A stretch of 46,629 nt of DNA, from positions 1 to 46,629 of the forward strand of contig JAPLBJ010000004.1 of assembly GCA_026392845.1 (NCBI GenBank), read 5' to 3'. This stretch comes from Actinomycetota bacterium. GTDB taxonomy: Bacteria > Actinomycetota > Actinomycetes > Nanopelagicales > Nanopelagicaceae. Both the position numbers and the translations under genes were made by a program. Of this stretch, positions 9,024 to 19,823 are shown in pieces. Each line of letters opens with the position of its first letter. Position 1 is the stretch's first letter. A model generated the notes under the pieces. That model made no database searches, had not been told where the DNA came from, and was given only the letters and a program-made list of their open reading frames with translations.

Positions 9024-9810
9024 AATTCCTGGCGCACTCAATCTTGGACTTCGTCGAGGGGTACTTGAGATAAAGCAATTTACTCGCCAACGTGAATCTG
9101 TTGTCTTTACTCTTCTCTTTCCTCTAATTCTTCTGGCAATTTTTGGATCAGTTTTCAAAGACACAATTGCTCCAGGTGTAACTTTCTCACAATATTTTGT
9201 TGCAGGAATGGTCGCATCTGGACTGGTCAATAGTGGTTTCCAACAACTTGCAATTACGATTCCAATGGAACGCGATTACGGCTCTCTCAAACGTCTACGT
9301 GGAACTCCGATGCCAGTTGCAAGTTATTTCATAGGTAAAGCGTTATTAGTTTTTGTCAGCATGATTCTTCAAGTAATCCTTTTACTCGCTGGTGGATATT
9401 TCTTCTTTGGCTTGAATATGCCAACTGATATATCGAAATGGTTTACCTTTACTTGGCTCATTATTTTAGGAACTGCATCGTCAACTGTTTTAGGTATAGC
9501 TTTTTCTACAGTCCCAAAGAGTGGTCGCGGTGCTTCTGCCGTTGTCTCTCCTGTAGTTATAGTGCTTCAATTCTTTAGCGGAGTCTTCTTCATTTTTACT
9601 CAATTGCCTTCATGGATGCAGCAAGTAGCAGCAATATTCCCTCTCAAATGGCTTACTCAGGGAATGCGATCAGTTTTTCTTCCTGATTCATTTGCTGCAA
9701 GTGAAGTAGCAAAATCTTGGGAGACAGGAAGAACATTTCTAATCTTGATCATCTGGCTTGTTGTAGGTTTCATTATCTCGCTTCGAACATTCAAATGGTC
9801 ACGCGATTGA
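9016..9810 (+). CDS. ABC-2 type exporter, permease subunit
   Basis: A 264-residue membrane protein with about six hydrophobic segments of the ABC-2 permease family: RESVVFTLLFPLILLAIFG at the N-terminus, the conserved MERDYGSLKRLRGTPM loop, and SGVFFIFTQLPSWMQQVAAIFPLKWL near the C-terminus. The ATG at 9016 overlaps the end of the ATPase gene by eight bases; an in-frame TTG twelve bases earlier is the only other candidate. It is the membrane partner of the preceding ATPase. The cargo is unknown; the next gene, encoding a secreted protein, overlaps its 3' end and may be connected. Confidence 0.92.
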   Translation: MSKIPGALNLGLRRGVLEIKQFTRQRESVVFTLLFPLILLAIFGSVFKDTIAPGVTFSQYFVAGMVASGLVNSGFQQLAITIPMERDYGSLKRLRGTPMPVASYFIGKALLVFVSMILQVILLLAGGYFFFGLNMPTDISKWFTFTWLIILGTASSTVLGIAFSTVPKSGRGASAVVSPVVIVLQFFSGVFFIFTQLPSWMQQVAAIFPLKWLTQGMRSVFLPDSFAASEVAKSWETGRTFLILIIWLVVGFIISLRTFKWSRD

Positions 9811-10460
9811 AGAAGTTTCTGGCTTTCCTTATCGCATTTACTCTGCTCACCCCGACAGCAATAGCTGCCACGAAATCGCCAACTCCTAAGCCAACAGCGA
9901 AGGCCACTGCTACTGCGAGTGCTAAACCAACGGTGAGTGCGAAGGCCACTGCTAAAGCAACAAAGAAAGCAGTAGTCAAAAAGAAGCCGGTAAAGAAAAA
10001 ACCTCGTAAGAAAGTTCTACTCTCTCCATCACCGAAACCAGAGTGGCCCTTATTTGGATTCAAAAGTGATGATGGTGAAATTTGGGCGAAAATTCCAACT
10101 GCTAAAGAACTGATTGGGAATGCATCAAATAACAAGAATTTGACGCGAGAGTTAGCACGTTTAGTTGATGGCATCCGCGTGTGCGAGAAGTATTCATGCG
10201 GAGCGGTACAAGTTGCATCTGAAAATGGTTGTACGTGGTGGGATATCACTGCCAAAGTCTCTGATGCGACAAAGGTAATTTATGGATCGATTCGCAGAAC
10301 AGTCGGTGCCAGTGAGCCAAGACAAATGGTTACGGTTTTACTTGCTAGCCAAGAAGATATTACGAAAGAACATTTAGTCACTGGAATAAATATCACGTGT
10401 CATCATGACGCACCGGATACAAAGGTTCCCTTTACGCAATATTTTCCAGGTGGGGAATAA
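9795..10460 (+). CDS. Secreted Lys/Pro/Ala-rich protein of unknown function
   Basis: I do not recognise a named family. The 221-residue product has a signal peptide (MVTRLKKF, then a hydrophobic core, likely cleavage after TAIAA near residue 25). A low-complexity linker at residues 26-80 is first Ala/Thr/Lys/Pro and then strongly basic (KKAVVKKKPVKKKPRKK). A compact C-terminal domain of about 135 residues follows, with four cysteines (130, 135, 146, 202) that could form two disulfides, and a WWDIT motif. The ATG at 9795 overlaps the ABC permease gene by 16 bases, so it belongs to the same operon. The basic linker could bind anionic cell-wall polymers or DNA outside the cell. Confidence 0.75.
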   Translation: MVTRLKKFLAFLIAFTLLTPTAIAATKSPTPKPTAKATATASAKPTVSAKATAKATKKAVVKKKPVKKKPRKKVLLSPSPKPEWPLFGFKSDDGEIWAKIPTAKELIGNASNNKNLTRELARLVDGIRVCEKYSCGAVQVASENGCTWWDITAKVSDATKVIYGSIRRTVGASEPRQMVTVLLASQEDITKEHLVTGINITCHHDAPDTKVPFTQYFPGGE

Positions 10461-10462
10461 AG

Positions 10463-11035
10463 TTAGCGATTTGCTCCAGGAACCCACAATTGATCCCCAA
10501 TTTCTTTATTTGCAACTCGTGCAAGCACAAAGAGTAAATCGGATAATCTATTGAGGTACTTCGCTGTCAAAGGATTCACGCCACCACCAAATGCGTGAAT
10601 AGCTGCCCACGTGCAACGTTCTGCGCGACGAGTCACTGTACGAGCAACATGTAAGTGTGCTGCAGCTGGAGTTCCAGATGGCAATACAAATGAGCGCAGT
10701 GCTTCAAGTGATTCATTATAAGAATCAATCTTTTCTTCAAGATATGTTATTTGAGATTCAAGTACGCGAAGCGGTTCAAAGGCAGGTGCATCTGCAACAG
10801 GTGTACAAAGGTCTGCTCCAACATCAAATAAATCATTTTGAATACGCACTAATAATGTACGAACATCCTCGCTCAATTCATCAGTTGATAGAACAACGCC
10901 AATGGATGAATTCGCTTCATCGACAGTGGCATAGGCTTCGAGGCGAGGATCATTTTTTGATGTGCGACTCATATCTCCGAGTGAAGTTGTGCCGTCATCG
11001 CCAGTCTTGGTATAAATTCGAGTTAGATGAACCAT
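10463..11035 (-). CDS. Cob(I)yrinic acid a,c-diamide adenosyltransferase, PduO type
   Basis: A 190-residue enzyme that transfers the adenosyl group from ATP to cob(I)alamin, making coenzyme B12. The PduO-family marks are clear: the N-terminal IYTKTGDDGTTSLGD nucleotide-binding segment, LEAYATVDEANSSIG, and the C-terminal RRAERCTWAA and LNRLSDLLFVLAR helices that form the trimer interface. The length is normal. It converges on the secreted-protein gene with two bases between stops and is divergent from murA. The ATG lies six bases after TAGGCT with no Shine-Dalgarno, again suggesting a leaderless transcript. No other cobalamin gene is in the window. Confidence 0.95.
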   Translation of the reverse strand: MVHLTRIYTKTGDDGTTSLGDMSRTSKNDPRLEAYATVDEANSSIGVVLSTDELSEDVRTLLVRIQNDLFDVGADLCTPVADAPAFEPLRVLESQITYLEEKIDSYNESLEALRSFVLPSGTPAAAHLHVARTVTRRAERCTWAAIHAFGGGVNPLTAKYLNRLSDLLFVLARVANKEIGDQLWVPGANR

Positions 11036-11041
11036 GGGTAG

Positions 11042-11047
11042 AGCCTA
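11042..11047 (-). promoter_or_regulatory. Probable -10 box of a leaderless promoter (adenosyltransferase gene)
   Basis: On the minus strand TAGGCT (TANNNT type) is followed by six bases and the ATG at 11035, in the short gap to the divergent murA. Confidence 0.45.
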
Positions 11048-11095
11048 ATGGGGCAGTTACGATGAGACCACTCGGGCTTGGGAGAAAGGATGGGT

Positions 11096-12355
11096 ATGGC
11101 TACTGAAGATCGTTTTCGTGTCATTGGTGGCACCCATCTGAGGGGCGAAGTCAGAATTTCAGGGGCGAAAAACTCCGCTTTGAAATTAATGGCTGCTGCG
11201 CTTCTAGCCCCTGGTCTTTCAACAATACGCAATGTTCCAGATATTGCCGATGTAGACATCATGGGTGACTTACTAACACGCCTTGGATGCACCGTTACAA
11301 ATAATCACGGTGTTGTAACCATTGATGTTCCTCAAAGACCGGGTCATCGTGCTGATTATGATCTCGTTCGCAAAATGCGAGCATCGATAAATGTATTGGG
11401 CCCACTCGTTGCTCGCACAGGTAAAGCAGAGGTTGCACTACCTGGCGGAGATGCCATTGGCTCACGCGGATTAGATTTTCACATCAAGGGTCTTGAATCA
11501 CTCGGTGCTACTGCCCATATTGAACATGGATATGTCGTGGCCGAATCTCCTCAAGGTCTCAAAGGTGCTGCAATTGATTTAGATTTTCCAAGTGTTGGAG
11601 CAACTGAAAATATTATGACCGCTGCAGTCTTGGCACAGGGCGTTACGACAATTGATAATGCAGCGCGAGAACCCGATCTTGTTGATTTAGGTGAATTTCT
11701 GATTTCCATGGGCGCCGATATAAAGGGACTTGGCACTCCACTTATAACAATTACTGGAGTAAGTGCGCTGCATCCAACGGATCACACAACTATTCCGGAT
11801 CGCATCATCACTGGTACGTGGGCATTTGCTGCTGCTATGACTCAAGGAGATATAACAATTCATGGAGCACGCGCTCAAGATTTAGAATTGCCACTCGAAA
11901 AATTAGCAAGTGCTGGTGCAATTATTACAACAACAGAAGATGGAATTCGAGTTCGCATGGATTCGCGCCCACAATCAATTGATGTTGCAACACTTCCCTA
12001 CCCTGGTTTTCCAACAGATTTATTACCCATGGTTATTGCCCTCAATGCAATTGCAGATGGCAGTGCCATCGTGACCGAGAACGTTTTTGAATCTAGATTT
12101 ATGTTTGTCAACGAACTCATTCGTTTAGGTGCTCAAATCAGTATTGATGGCCACCATGCCTCAATTACAGGCGTAAAAGAGCTCTCTGGTGCCCCTGTTG
12201 AGGCAACTGATATTCGCGCGGGTGCTGGACTTGTACTTGCAGCCCTTGTCAGTGAAGGTGAAACAACTATTGACCAGGCATTTCACTTAGATCGTGGTTA
12301 TCCAAACTTTGCTGCCCAACTTCAATCATTAGGTGCAAAGGTCACGCGCGAGTAA
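11096..12355 (+). CDS. murA: UDP-N-acetylglucosamine 1-carboxyvinyltransferase
   Basis: A 419-residue enolpyruvyl transferase that adds enolpyruvate from PEP to UDP-GlcNAc, the first committed step of peptidoglycan synthesis. [19 protein letters not shown] at the N-terminus, [13 protein letters not shown], and the inside-out alpha/beta barrel repeats are typical. The active-site loop reads [10 protein letters not shown], so the usual Cys (115 in E. coli) is Asp 119 here, as in mycobacterial MurA; that exchange is known to make the enzyme insensitive to fosfomycin. I chose the ATG at 11096 because GGAGAAAGG lies about seven bases before it; an in-frame ATG at 11090 would overlap that site. It converges on atpC with a 17-base gap. 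Confidence 0.97.
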   Translation: MATEDRFRVIGGTHLRGEVRISGAKNSALKLMAAALLAPGLSTIRNVPDIADVDIMGDLLTRLGCTVTNNHGVVTIDVPQRPGHRADYDLVRKMRASINVLGPLVARTGKAEVALPGGDAIGSRGLDFHIKGLESLGATAHIEHGYVVAESPQGLKGAAIDLDFPSVGATENIMTAAVLAQGVTTIDNAAREPDLVDLGEFLISMGADIKGLGTPLITITGVSALHPTDHTTIPDRIITGTWAFAAAMTQGDITIHGARAQDLELPLEKLASAGAIITTTEDGIRVRMDSRPQSIDVATLPYPGFPTDLLPMVIALNAIADGSAIVTENVFESRFMFVNELIRLGAQISIDGHHASITGVKELSGAPVEATDIRAGAGLVLAALVSEGETTIDQAFHLDRGYPNFAAQLQSLGAKVTRE

Positions 12356-12372
12356 AAAAGGTTTACATCAAA

Positions 12373-12627
12373 TTATTTAGCGACTGTCTCCGTAAGTATT
12401 GATACGCGATCATTTGAAACCGATAAGAAGCCGCCACTGACATTGAAATCAGTAGCGCTTCCATCGACTCCCTTAATACTTACAACACCATCGACTAGTA
12501 CGCCAAAGATCGGTGCATGGCCAGGAAGAACTCCTAGGTCACCCTCGACAGTTCGGGCAGAGATAAATGATGCCTCTCCCGACCAGACGCGCTCTGTTGG
12601 CGATACTAATTCGACTCGAAGTGACAT
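12373..12627 (-). CDS. atpC: ATP synthase F1 epsilon subunit, short form
   Basis: An 84-residue epsilon subunit. It contains the whole N-terminal beta-sandwich (LRVELVSPTERVWSGEA, VEGDLGVLPGHAPIFGVL, SGGFLSVSNDRVSIL) that contacts gamma and the c-ring. It stops where the two-helix C-terminal domain would begin; usual lengths are 120-140 residues. Only 17 bases separate its stop from that of murA, so no hidden coding remainder exists. The C-terminal helices inhibit ATP hydrolysis in many bacteria, so that control would be absent. It follows atpD with a three-base gap as last gene of the operon. Confidence 0.93.
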   Translation of the reverse strand: MSLRVELVSPTERVWSGEASFISARTVEGDLGVLPGHAPIFGVLVDGVVSIKGVDGSATDFNVSGGFLSVSNDRVSILTETVAK

Positions 12628-12630
12628 GGC

Positions 12631-14969
<2,339 letters not shown>

Positions 14970-14972
14970 GGG

Positions 14973-16613
14973 TTACTTCTTCACCGCCGGTGGAACATGC
15001 TTTACGATCTTTTCAGATCCTTCGTTATCGAGTGCATCTGCTGCAGCTTCATTGATTACTCCAGCAACTGTTGGCTTGAAGATTTTCTTGAATGCAGTGA
15101 CTGCTTCTTCCATTGACTTCACAGTGTCATCTTCTAACTGTTTTGTCTCTGAAATTACATCGAAGATTGCTTTGCGTTCGCGACCAATGAATTCAAGAAG
15201 TTCTGATTCAAAGCGGCGAATATCCGCAACTGCAACATCATCGAGCTTGCCTGATGTACCAGCCCAGATAGAAACAATCTGACGCTCTAGTGAATATGGT
15301 GAGTACTGACCTTGCTTCAAGAGTTCAACCATGCGTGCACCGCGCTCAAGTTGAGCCTTTGATGCAGCATCGAGATCTGAACCGAAAGCAGCGAATGCTT
15401 CAAGTTCGCGGAACTGTGCAAGGTCAAGACGCAAACGTCCAGCAATCTTCTTCATCGCCTTTGTCTGTGCAGATCCACCCACGCGAGATACAGAAACACC
15501 CACGTTGATTGCTGGGCGAACACCTGCGTTGAAAAGATCTGTTTCCAAGAAACACTGTCCATCAGTAATCGAAATTACGTTTGTTGGAATAAATGCAGAA
15601 ACGTCATTTCCCTTTGTTTCAATGATTGGAAGACCAGTCATTGAACCGCCACCGAGTTCATCTGAGAGCTTTGCGCAACGCTCAAGAAGACGTGAGTGCA
15701 AATAGAAAACGTCTCCTGGATACGCTTCGCGACCTGGTGGACGACGAAGCAACAATGAAACCGAACGATAAGCCTCTGCTTGCTTTGAAAGATCATCAAA
15801 AACAATAAGAACATGTTCGCCGTTATACATCCAGTGCTGACCAATGGCAGAACCTGTATATGGAGCTAAGTACTTGAAGCCTGCTGGATCCGATGCAGGA
15901 GATGCAACGATTGTTGTGTATTCCATTGCGCCAGCTTCTTCAAGTGCACCCTTTACAGCTGCAATTGTTGAACCCTTTTGTCCGATAGCAACATAAATAC
16001 ATTTAACTTGCTTCTTCTTATCTCCAGTTTTCCAGTTTTCTTTCTGGTTAATAATTGTGTCAACAGCAACAGCAGTCTTACCTGTCTGGCGGTCACCAAT
16101 AATCAACTGACGCTGTCCGCGACCAATCGCTGTCATCGCATCGATAGCTTTGATACCAGTTGCAAGTGGCTCCTTTACAGGTTGGCGTTGCACAACAGAT
16201 GGTGCCTGCAATTCAAGTGCACGACGTGCATCTGCTTTGATTTCGCCCTTGCCATCGATTGGACGGCCAAGTGGATCAACAACGCGACCAAGGAATGCAT
16301 CTCCAACTGGTACAGAGAGAATTTCACCTGTACGTCGCACTGATGTTCCTTCTTCAATTCCTTCGTAACCACCCAAAATAACAACACCGATTTCACGGAC
16401 GTCCAGGTTGAGTGCAAGACCAAGGGTTCCATTTTCAAATTGCAGAAGTTCGTTAGCCATTGTTGATGGCAAACCTTCAACGCGTGCGATGCCATCGCCT
16501 GCTTGGCTAACGGTTCCAACCTCATCGCGTGCTGCTACGCCTGGATCGTATGACCTAACGAAGTTCGCTAAGGCGCCCCGAATTTCTTCTGGGTTGATCT
16601 TGAGCTCTGCCAT
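14973..16613 (-). CDS. atpA: ATP synthase F1 alpha subunit
   Basis: A 546-residue non-catalytic nucleotide-binding subunit of F1. Walker A GDRQTGKT is at residues 173-180, with [33 protein letters not shown] and the C-terminal helical domain following in order. The C-terminus is extended by about 30 residues ([16 protein letters not shown]), as is usual in Actinobacteria. AGGGAG lies six bases before the ATG. A 47-base gap separates it from atpH and three bases from atpG. Confidence 0.98.
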   Translation of the reverse strand: MAELKINPEEIRGALANFVRSYDPGVAARDEVGTVSQAGDGIARVEGLPSTMANELLQFENGTLGLALNLDVREIGVVILGGYEGIEEGTSVRRTGEILSVPVGDAFLGRVVDPLGRPIDGKGEIKADARRALELQAPSVVQRQPVKEPLATGIKAIDAMTAIGRGQRQLIIGDRQTGKTAVAVDTIINQKENWKTGDKKKQVKCIYVAIGQKGSTIAAVKGALEEAGAMEYTTIVASPASDPAGFKYLAPYTGSAIGQHWMYNGEHVLIVFDDLSKQAEAYRSVSLLLRRPPGREAYPGDVFYLHSRLLERCAKLSDELGGGSMTGLPIIETKGNDVSAFIPTNVISITDGQCFLETDLFNAGVRPAINVGVSVSRVGGSAQTKAMKKIAGRLRLDLAQFRELEAFAAFGSDLDAASKAQLERGARMVELLKQGQYSPYSLERQIVSIWAGTSGKLDDVAVADIRRFESELLEFIGRERKAIFDVISETKQLEDDTVKSMEEAVTAFKKIFKPTVAGVINEAAADALDNEGSEKIVKHVPPAVKK

Positions 16614-16660
16614 GTCTATCTCCCTTTGTCTTTTTCTTATAAAACTTCTGTGAACCTAAA

Positions 16661-17491
16661 TCAATTACTTCCAGCGAGTGCACGGCCTGCACCAGCTAAA
16701 CGATGTGAAACTGAGCCATCTACTAACTCATCTGCATACTTGATCGAAACTCCACCAACGATTGACTTATCTACTTCAACATTGACGCGAACTGGTTGGC
16801 CCGCTTGCTTAGTTAGAGTGTCAACAAGACGTGTGTGTTGTGCTGAAGAAAGTGGGGCCGCTACTCGAACAAGTGCGATCAAGCGATTACGGCGAGCAGC
16901 GAGTGCATATTCATAATCAGAAAATGCTGACTCAACACTGCGAGATCTCCAGTTTTCAACAAGATGTGAAACGAGCTTGAGTGTTGATTGTGAAGAATTC
17001 TTACCGAGCAATTCATTGACAAGAGCAGCCTTTGCAACTGATGCTGATGAAGTGAGAGCGGTACGGAGTTCGTAATTTGTAGCAACTACGCGAGAAACCA
17101 TAAAGATTTCTTCTTCAACTCGATCTAGTTCACCAGCAATATTTGCAGCACTTGCTTGTGCCTCAATAGCTAATTGTTCTAGAACTTGTACTAAATCCTT
17201 AGTTGCAGACCAGCGCAACGCGCTTACTTCTGTAACTAAAGCAAGTGCAGTTGCTCCAACGCTCTTACCAGAGAGATCTTTGAGTAGCGCAGCTTTTGAA
17301 GCAGCATCACGTGAAGGATCTGTAATTGCGCGACGTATTGCAATATTGCTTTCGAAGGTGTCGCCCATAAAGAAAAGTTCGCTGCTCAGCGCTGACGCAC
17401 TTTCTACAGTTGCGCCTTTTACGGCAGCATCAACTTTGCCGCGTGCAATCACTAATGATTGACGGCTACTGCCACCCAAATGCGCTCTCAT
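16661..17491 (-). CDS. atpH: ATP synthase delta subunit
   Basis: A 276-residue delta (OSCP-type) subunit that joins the peripheral stalk to the top of F1. It is about 100 residues longer than the E. coli protein; actinobacterial delta subunits carry such extra helical sequence. The C-terminal part (RLIALVRVAAPLSSAQHTRLVDTL, VEVDKSIVGGVSIKYADELVDGSV) matches the conserved domain. It sits nine bases after atpF and before atpA, the standard order. Confidence 0.93.
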   Translation of the reverse strand: MRAHLGGSSRQSLVIARGKVDAAVKGATVESASALSSELFFMGDTFESNIAIRRAITDPSRDAASKAALLKDLSGKSVGATALALVTEVSALRWSATKDLVQVLEQLAIEAQASAANIAGELDRVEEEIFMVSRVVATNYELRTALTSSASVAKAALVNELLGKNSSQSTLKLVSHLVENWRSRSVESAFSDYEYALAARRNRLIALVRVAAPLSSAQHTRLVDTLTKQAGQPVRVNVEVDKSIVGGVSIKYADELVDGSVSHRLAGAGRALAGSN

Positions 17492-17500
17492 TACTTTTCC

Positions 17501-18031
17501 TTACTTTGACTTCTCTAGATCATCAAGGAAGCGATCGACTACACGTGATTGACGTGCCTGGTCATCTAGCGCTTCTCCAACAATCTTTGATGCAAGTTCA
17601 ACAGCAAGTGCACCAACTTCACCGCGAAGTGAAGTGATTGCCTGTTGACGCTCTGCTTCGATTGATGCATGTGCTGTTGCAGTGATGCGTGCCGCTTCTT
17701 CTTGCGCCTTTGTACGCAATTCTTCGATGATTGCTGAACCCTGTACGCGAGCTTCTTCGCGAAGTGTTTGTGCCTCTTCGCGAGCTTTAGAAAGTTGCTC
17801 GTTGTACTGGACAAGTGCGCGTTGCGCCTCAAGCTGTGCTTGTTCCGCACGCTCCATGCCACCTTGAATTGCATTCGTGCGTTCTGTAAATGCCTTTTCA
17901 AACATCGGCACAACTTTGGAACGCAAGACGATGAAGAGCAAGCTAAATGCGACGAATCCCACTACTAATTCAGCAGTGTGTGGAATCAGCGGATTTAATT
18001 TCTCTGCTTCAGCCAAATTTACAAATTGCAT
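17501..18031 (-). CDS. atpF: ATP synthase F0 b subunit
   Basis: A 176-residue peripheral-stalk subunit with one membrane helix at residues about 20-40 (LVVGFVAFSLLFIVLRSKVVP), then a long charged helix rich in Ala, Glu, Arg and Gln (RAEQAQLEAQRALVQ), ending in VDRFLDDLEKSK. The layout and place between atpE and atpH identify it. Confidence 0.95.
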   Translation of the reverse strand: MQFVNLAEAEKLNPLIPHTAELVVGFVAFSLLFIVLRSKVVPMFEKAFTERTNAIQGGMERAEQAQLEAQRALVQYNEQLSKAREEAQTLREEARVQGSAIIEELRTKAQEEAARITATAHASIEAERQQAITSLRGEVGALAVELASKIVGEALDDQARQSRVVDRFLDDLEKSK

Positions 18032-18044
18032 TCTTTATCCCTAA

Positions 18045-18248
18045 TTAGAGAACGAATGCGAGAACGAGACCGAAGAGTGCAAGAGCTTCAGCAAGTGCGA
18101 ACCCAAGGAACGCGATTGGCTGGAGAACGCTACGTGCTTCTGGTTGACGTGCTACGCCACTGATGTATGCGGCGAAGATCATTCCTGTTGCAATTGCGGG
18201 TCCAATTGCAGAGAGGCCATAACCGACCAGGTTGAGTGTGCCTGTCAT
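18045..18248 (-). CDS. atpE: ATP synthase F0 c subunit
   Basis: A 67-residue hairpin of two membrane helices forming the rotor ring. The loop is ARQPEA (residues 33-38) and the ion-binding carboxylate is Glu54 in [11 protein letters not shown]. The residues known to accompany Na+ binding (Gln in helix 1, Ser/Thr after the Glu) are absent, so H+ coupling is expected, consistent with a proton-pumping rhodopsin elsewhere in the window. Confidence 0.97.
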   Translation of the reverse strand: MTGTLNLVGYGLSAIGPAIATGMIFAAYISGVARQPEARSVLQPIAFLGFALAEALALFGLVLAFVL

Positions 18249-18305
18249 TTTTCTTACCTTTCGTAGATCTTTCTTAGTGGATTGTTTGGGTAGAGATGTA
18301 CTTCT

Positions 18306-19094
18306 TTAGTGCTCGTCGGCAAGTGCACCGGCGATGTAGAGTGCTGTCAACAGAGTAAAGATGTACGCCTGTAGACACTGAACCATGAATTCGAAGAATG
18401 TGAGACCGATTCCAAATGCGAAGGCAAATGGACTCACAAGCTTCAAACCAATTACACCTTTGAATAGGTGATCTCCGCCCATAATAAATACGAGCAACAA
18501 TAAGTGGCCCGCAAACATATTTGCGAAGAGACGGAGTGAAAGAGTTAGCGGGCGCACCAAGAAAAATGTTGCTAATTCAATTGGTGTCAAAAGAATATAA
18601 ACGGGCTTTGGTACACCAGGCATGAACATGATCTCTTTTAGATATTTTCCGATACCCTGTTTGCGAATTCCAACGTAGTGAAAAATCACAAATGTGAATA
18701 CGGCTAATACGTAAGGAAAGCTCACTCTCGACATTGCAGGGAATTGCAATAGCGGAACAATTCCGAAGATGTTATTAGTCAAAATAAAGGTAAAGAGTGT
18801 GAAGAGATAAGGAACAAAACGCATAAATTCGTGCCCGATAACATCGCGTGCTAGATCATTGCGAACGAATGCGTAAATGCTCTCTCCTGCGAATTGGAGC
18901 TTTGAAGGCACAATTGCTGCTTTGCGCGATGCTGCAATAAAGAAAACCGAAATCAAAATAACTGAAAAAAAGACCATAAAAATTGGTTTGGTTGTATACG
19001 CATTGTCGCCAAAAATTGGAGGAAGGTTGAAGTCGTTACTGCTAGGCGGGACGAAGCCCTCGCCTTCTGCGCTAAGACGTGCTAACGAGCGCAC
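18306..19094 (-). CDS. atpB: ATP synthase F0 a subunit
   Basis: A 262-residue stator membrane subunit holding the proton half-channels. The essential Arg is Arg188 in LTLSLRLFANMFAGH, and the last helix carries QCLQAYIFTLLTALYI. It starts with GTG at 19094, chosen because GGAG lies six bases upstream; an ATG four bases earlier is out of frame. It follows atpZ after a 121-base gap, where a second promoter could lie, and precedes atpE by 57 bases. Confidence 0.96.
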   Translation of the reverse strand: MRSLARLSAEGEGFVPPSSNDFNLPPIFGDNAYTTKPIFMVFFSVILISVFFIAASRKAAIVPSKLQFAGESIYAFVRNDLARDVIGHEFMRFVPYLFTLFTFILTNNIFGIVPLLQFPAMSRVSFPYVLAVFTFVIFHYVGIRKQGIGKYLKEIMFMPGVPKPVYILLTPIELATFFLVRPLTLSLRLFANMFAGHLLLLVFIMGGDHLFKGVIGLKLVSPFAFAFGIGLTFFEFMVQCLQAYIFTLLTALYIAGALADEH

Positions 19095-19215
19095 ACATAC
19101 TCCTCAACTTCGATAAAAAACCAAATGGGTCAGACTGTGGGGATACGCAACCTTATGTGAGAGAGGCGCTTGCTGTGAAATCGAAAAGGGCGTGCCCGAG
19201 CGTGTATCGAGTCAC

Positions 19216-19401
19216 TTACTCCCGGCCAAAGCGCAGCCAGACGAGGTAGAGCGATGCGCCCATTCCCACCAAAAGGCCGACTAAAAGGAGGTAGCTCGTG
19301 CCGAGCCAGCTATCGAGGCCCCAACCGACTGCGCCCCAAAAAAGTAGGCCGGAGAGGAGGTATCCGAAAATAGACCAGAGTGCATTCTCTTCGCGCTTCA
19401 T
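19216..19401 (-). CDS. atpZ: AtpZ/AtpI-family small membrane protein
   Basis: A 61-residue protein with two hydrophobic helices: NALWSIFGYLLSGLLFWGAVGWGLDSWL and YLLLVGLLVGMGASLYLVWLR. The GWGLDSWLGT turn and Gly-rich second helix match the AtpZ/AtpI family, which in other bacteria assists c-ring assembly or divalent-cation supply to the ATP synthase. It begins two bases after the AtpI-like gene and lies upstream of atpB. Confidence 0.85.
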   Translation of the reverse strand: MKREENALWSIFGYLLSGLLFWGAVGWGLDSWLGTSYLLLVGLLVGMGASLYLVWLRFGRE

Positions 19402-19403
19402 AG

Positions 19404-19823
19404 TTACCCCTTCTGAGTCGGCAATGGCAGATGTAATTTAAGTTTGAGATAACTGCGTATCTCTCCCCCGAGCCAAGCGAAAGTCAATGTTATCGCGGTG
19501 ATGCCAAACGCGCCACGATCGATACTTTCGCGAGATGTCATACGCGTTAGCACGTAGAGAAATGCTCCTAAAAGTATGAACTTTGCAAAATATGAAAAAA
19601 GAGCAAGTGCCATTGTGCTCATCGGATCCAAATTACGGGAAATTTTAGATACTCCAATGTGCACAGCAAAATACATAACGACAACGAGTTGAGCTAATAG
19701 AGCACCCATAAAACCAGAATTACCTTGGGTAATCATTGAAACAATAATTGCAATAACTCCAACTACAAGTGATGGAATCAATGCACCGCGAAAAAGATCA
19801 CGCTCTGTTGAAGAATTTGTCAT
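19404..19823 (-). CDS. atpI: ATP synthase protein I-like membrane protein
   Basis: A 139-residue protein with four predicted membrane segments (ALIPSLVVGVIAIIVSMI, MGALLAQLVVVMYFAVHI, LALFSYFAKFILLGAFLYVL, FGITAITLTFAWLGGEI). The position between wecA and atpZ/atpB and the topology match the poorly conserved actinobacterial AtpI. The ATG at 19823 overlaps the wecA stop (ATGA), favouring it over an in-frame upstream start that would lie inside wecA. Confidence 0.82.
   Translation of the reverse strand: MTNSSTERDLFRGALIPSLVVGVIAIIVSMITQGNSGFMGALLAQLVVVMYFAVHIGVSKISRNLDPMSTMALALFSYFAKFILLGAFLYVLTRMTSRESIDRGAFGITAITLTFAWLGGEIRSYLKLKLHLPLPTQKG

Noticed and set aside
9791-10255. Minus-strand open frame of 154 codons opposite the secreted protein
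   Set aside because: Low-complexity shadow of the Ala/Lys linker; no start signals or recognisable domain.
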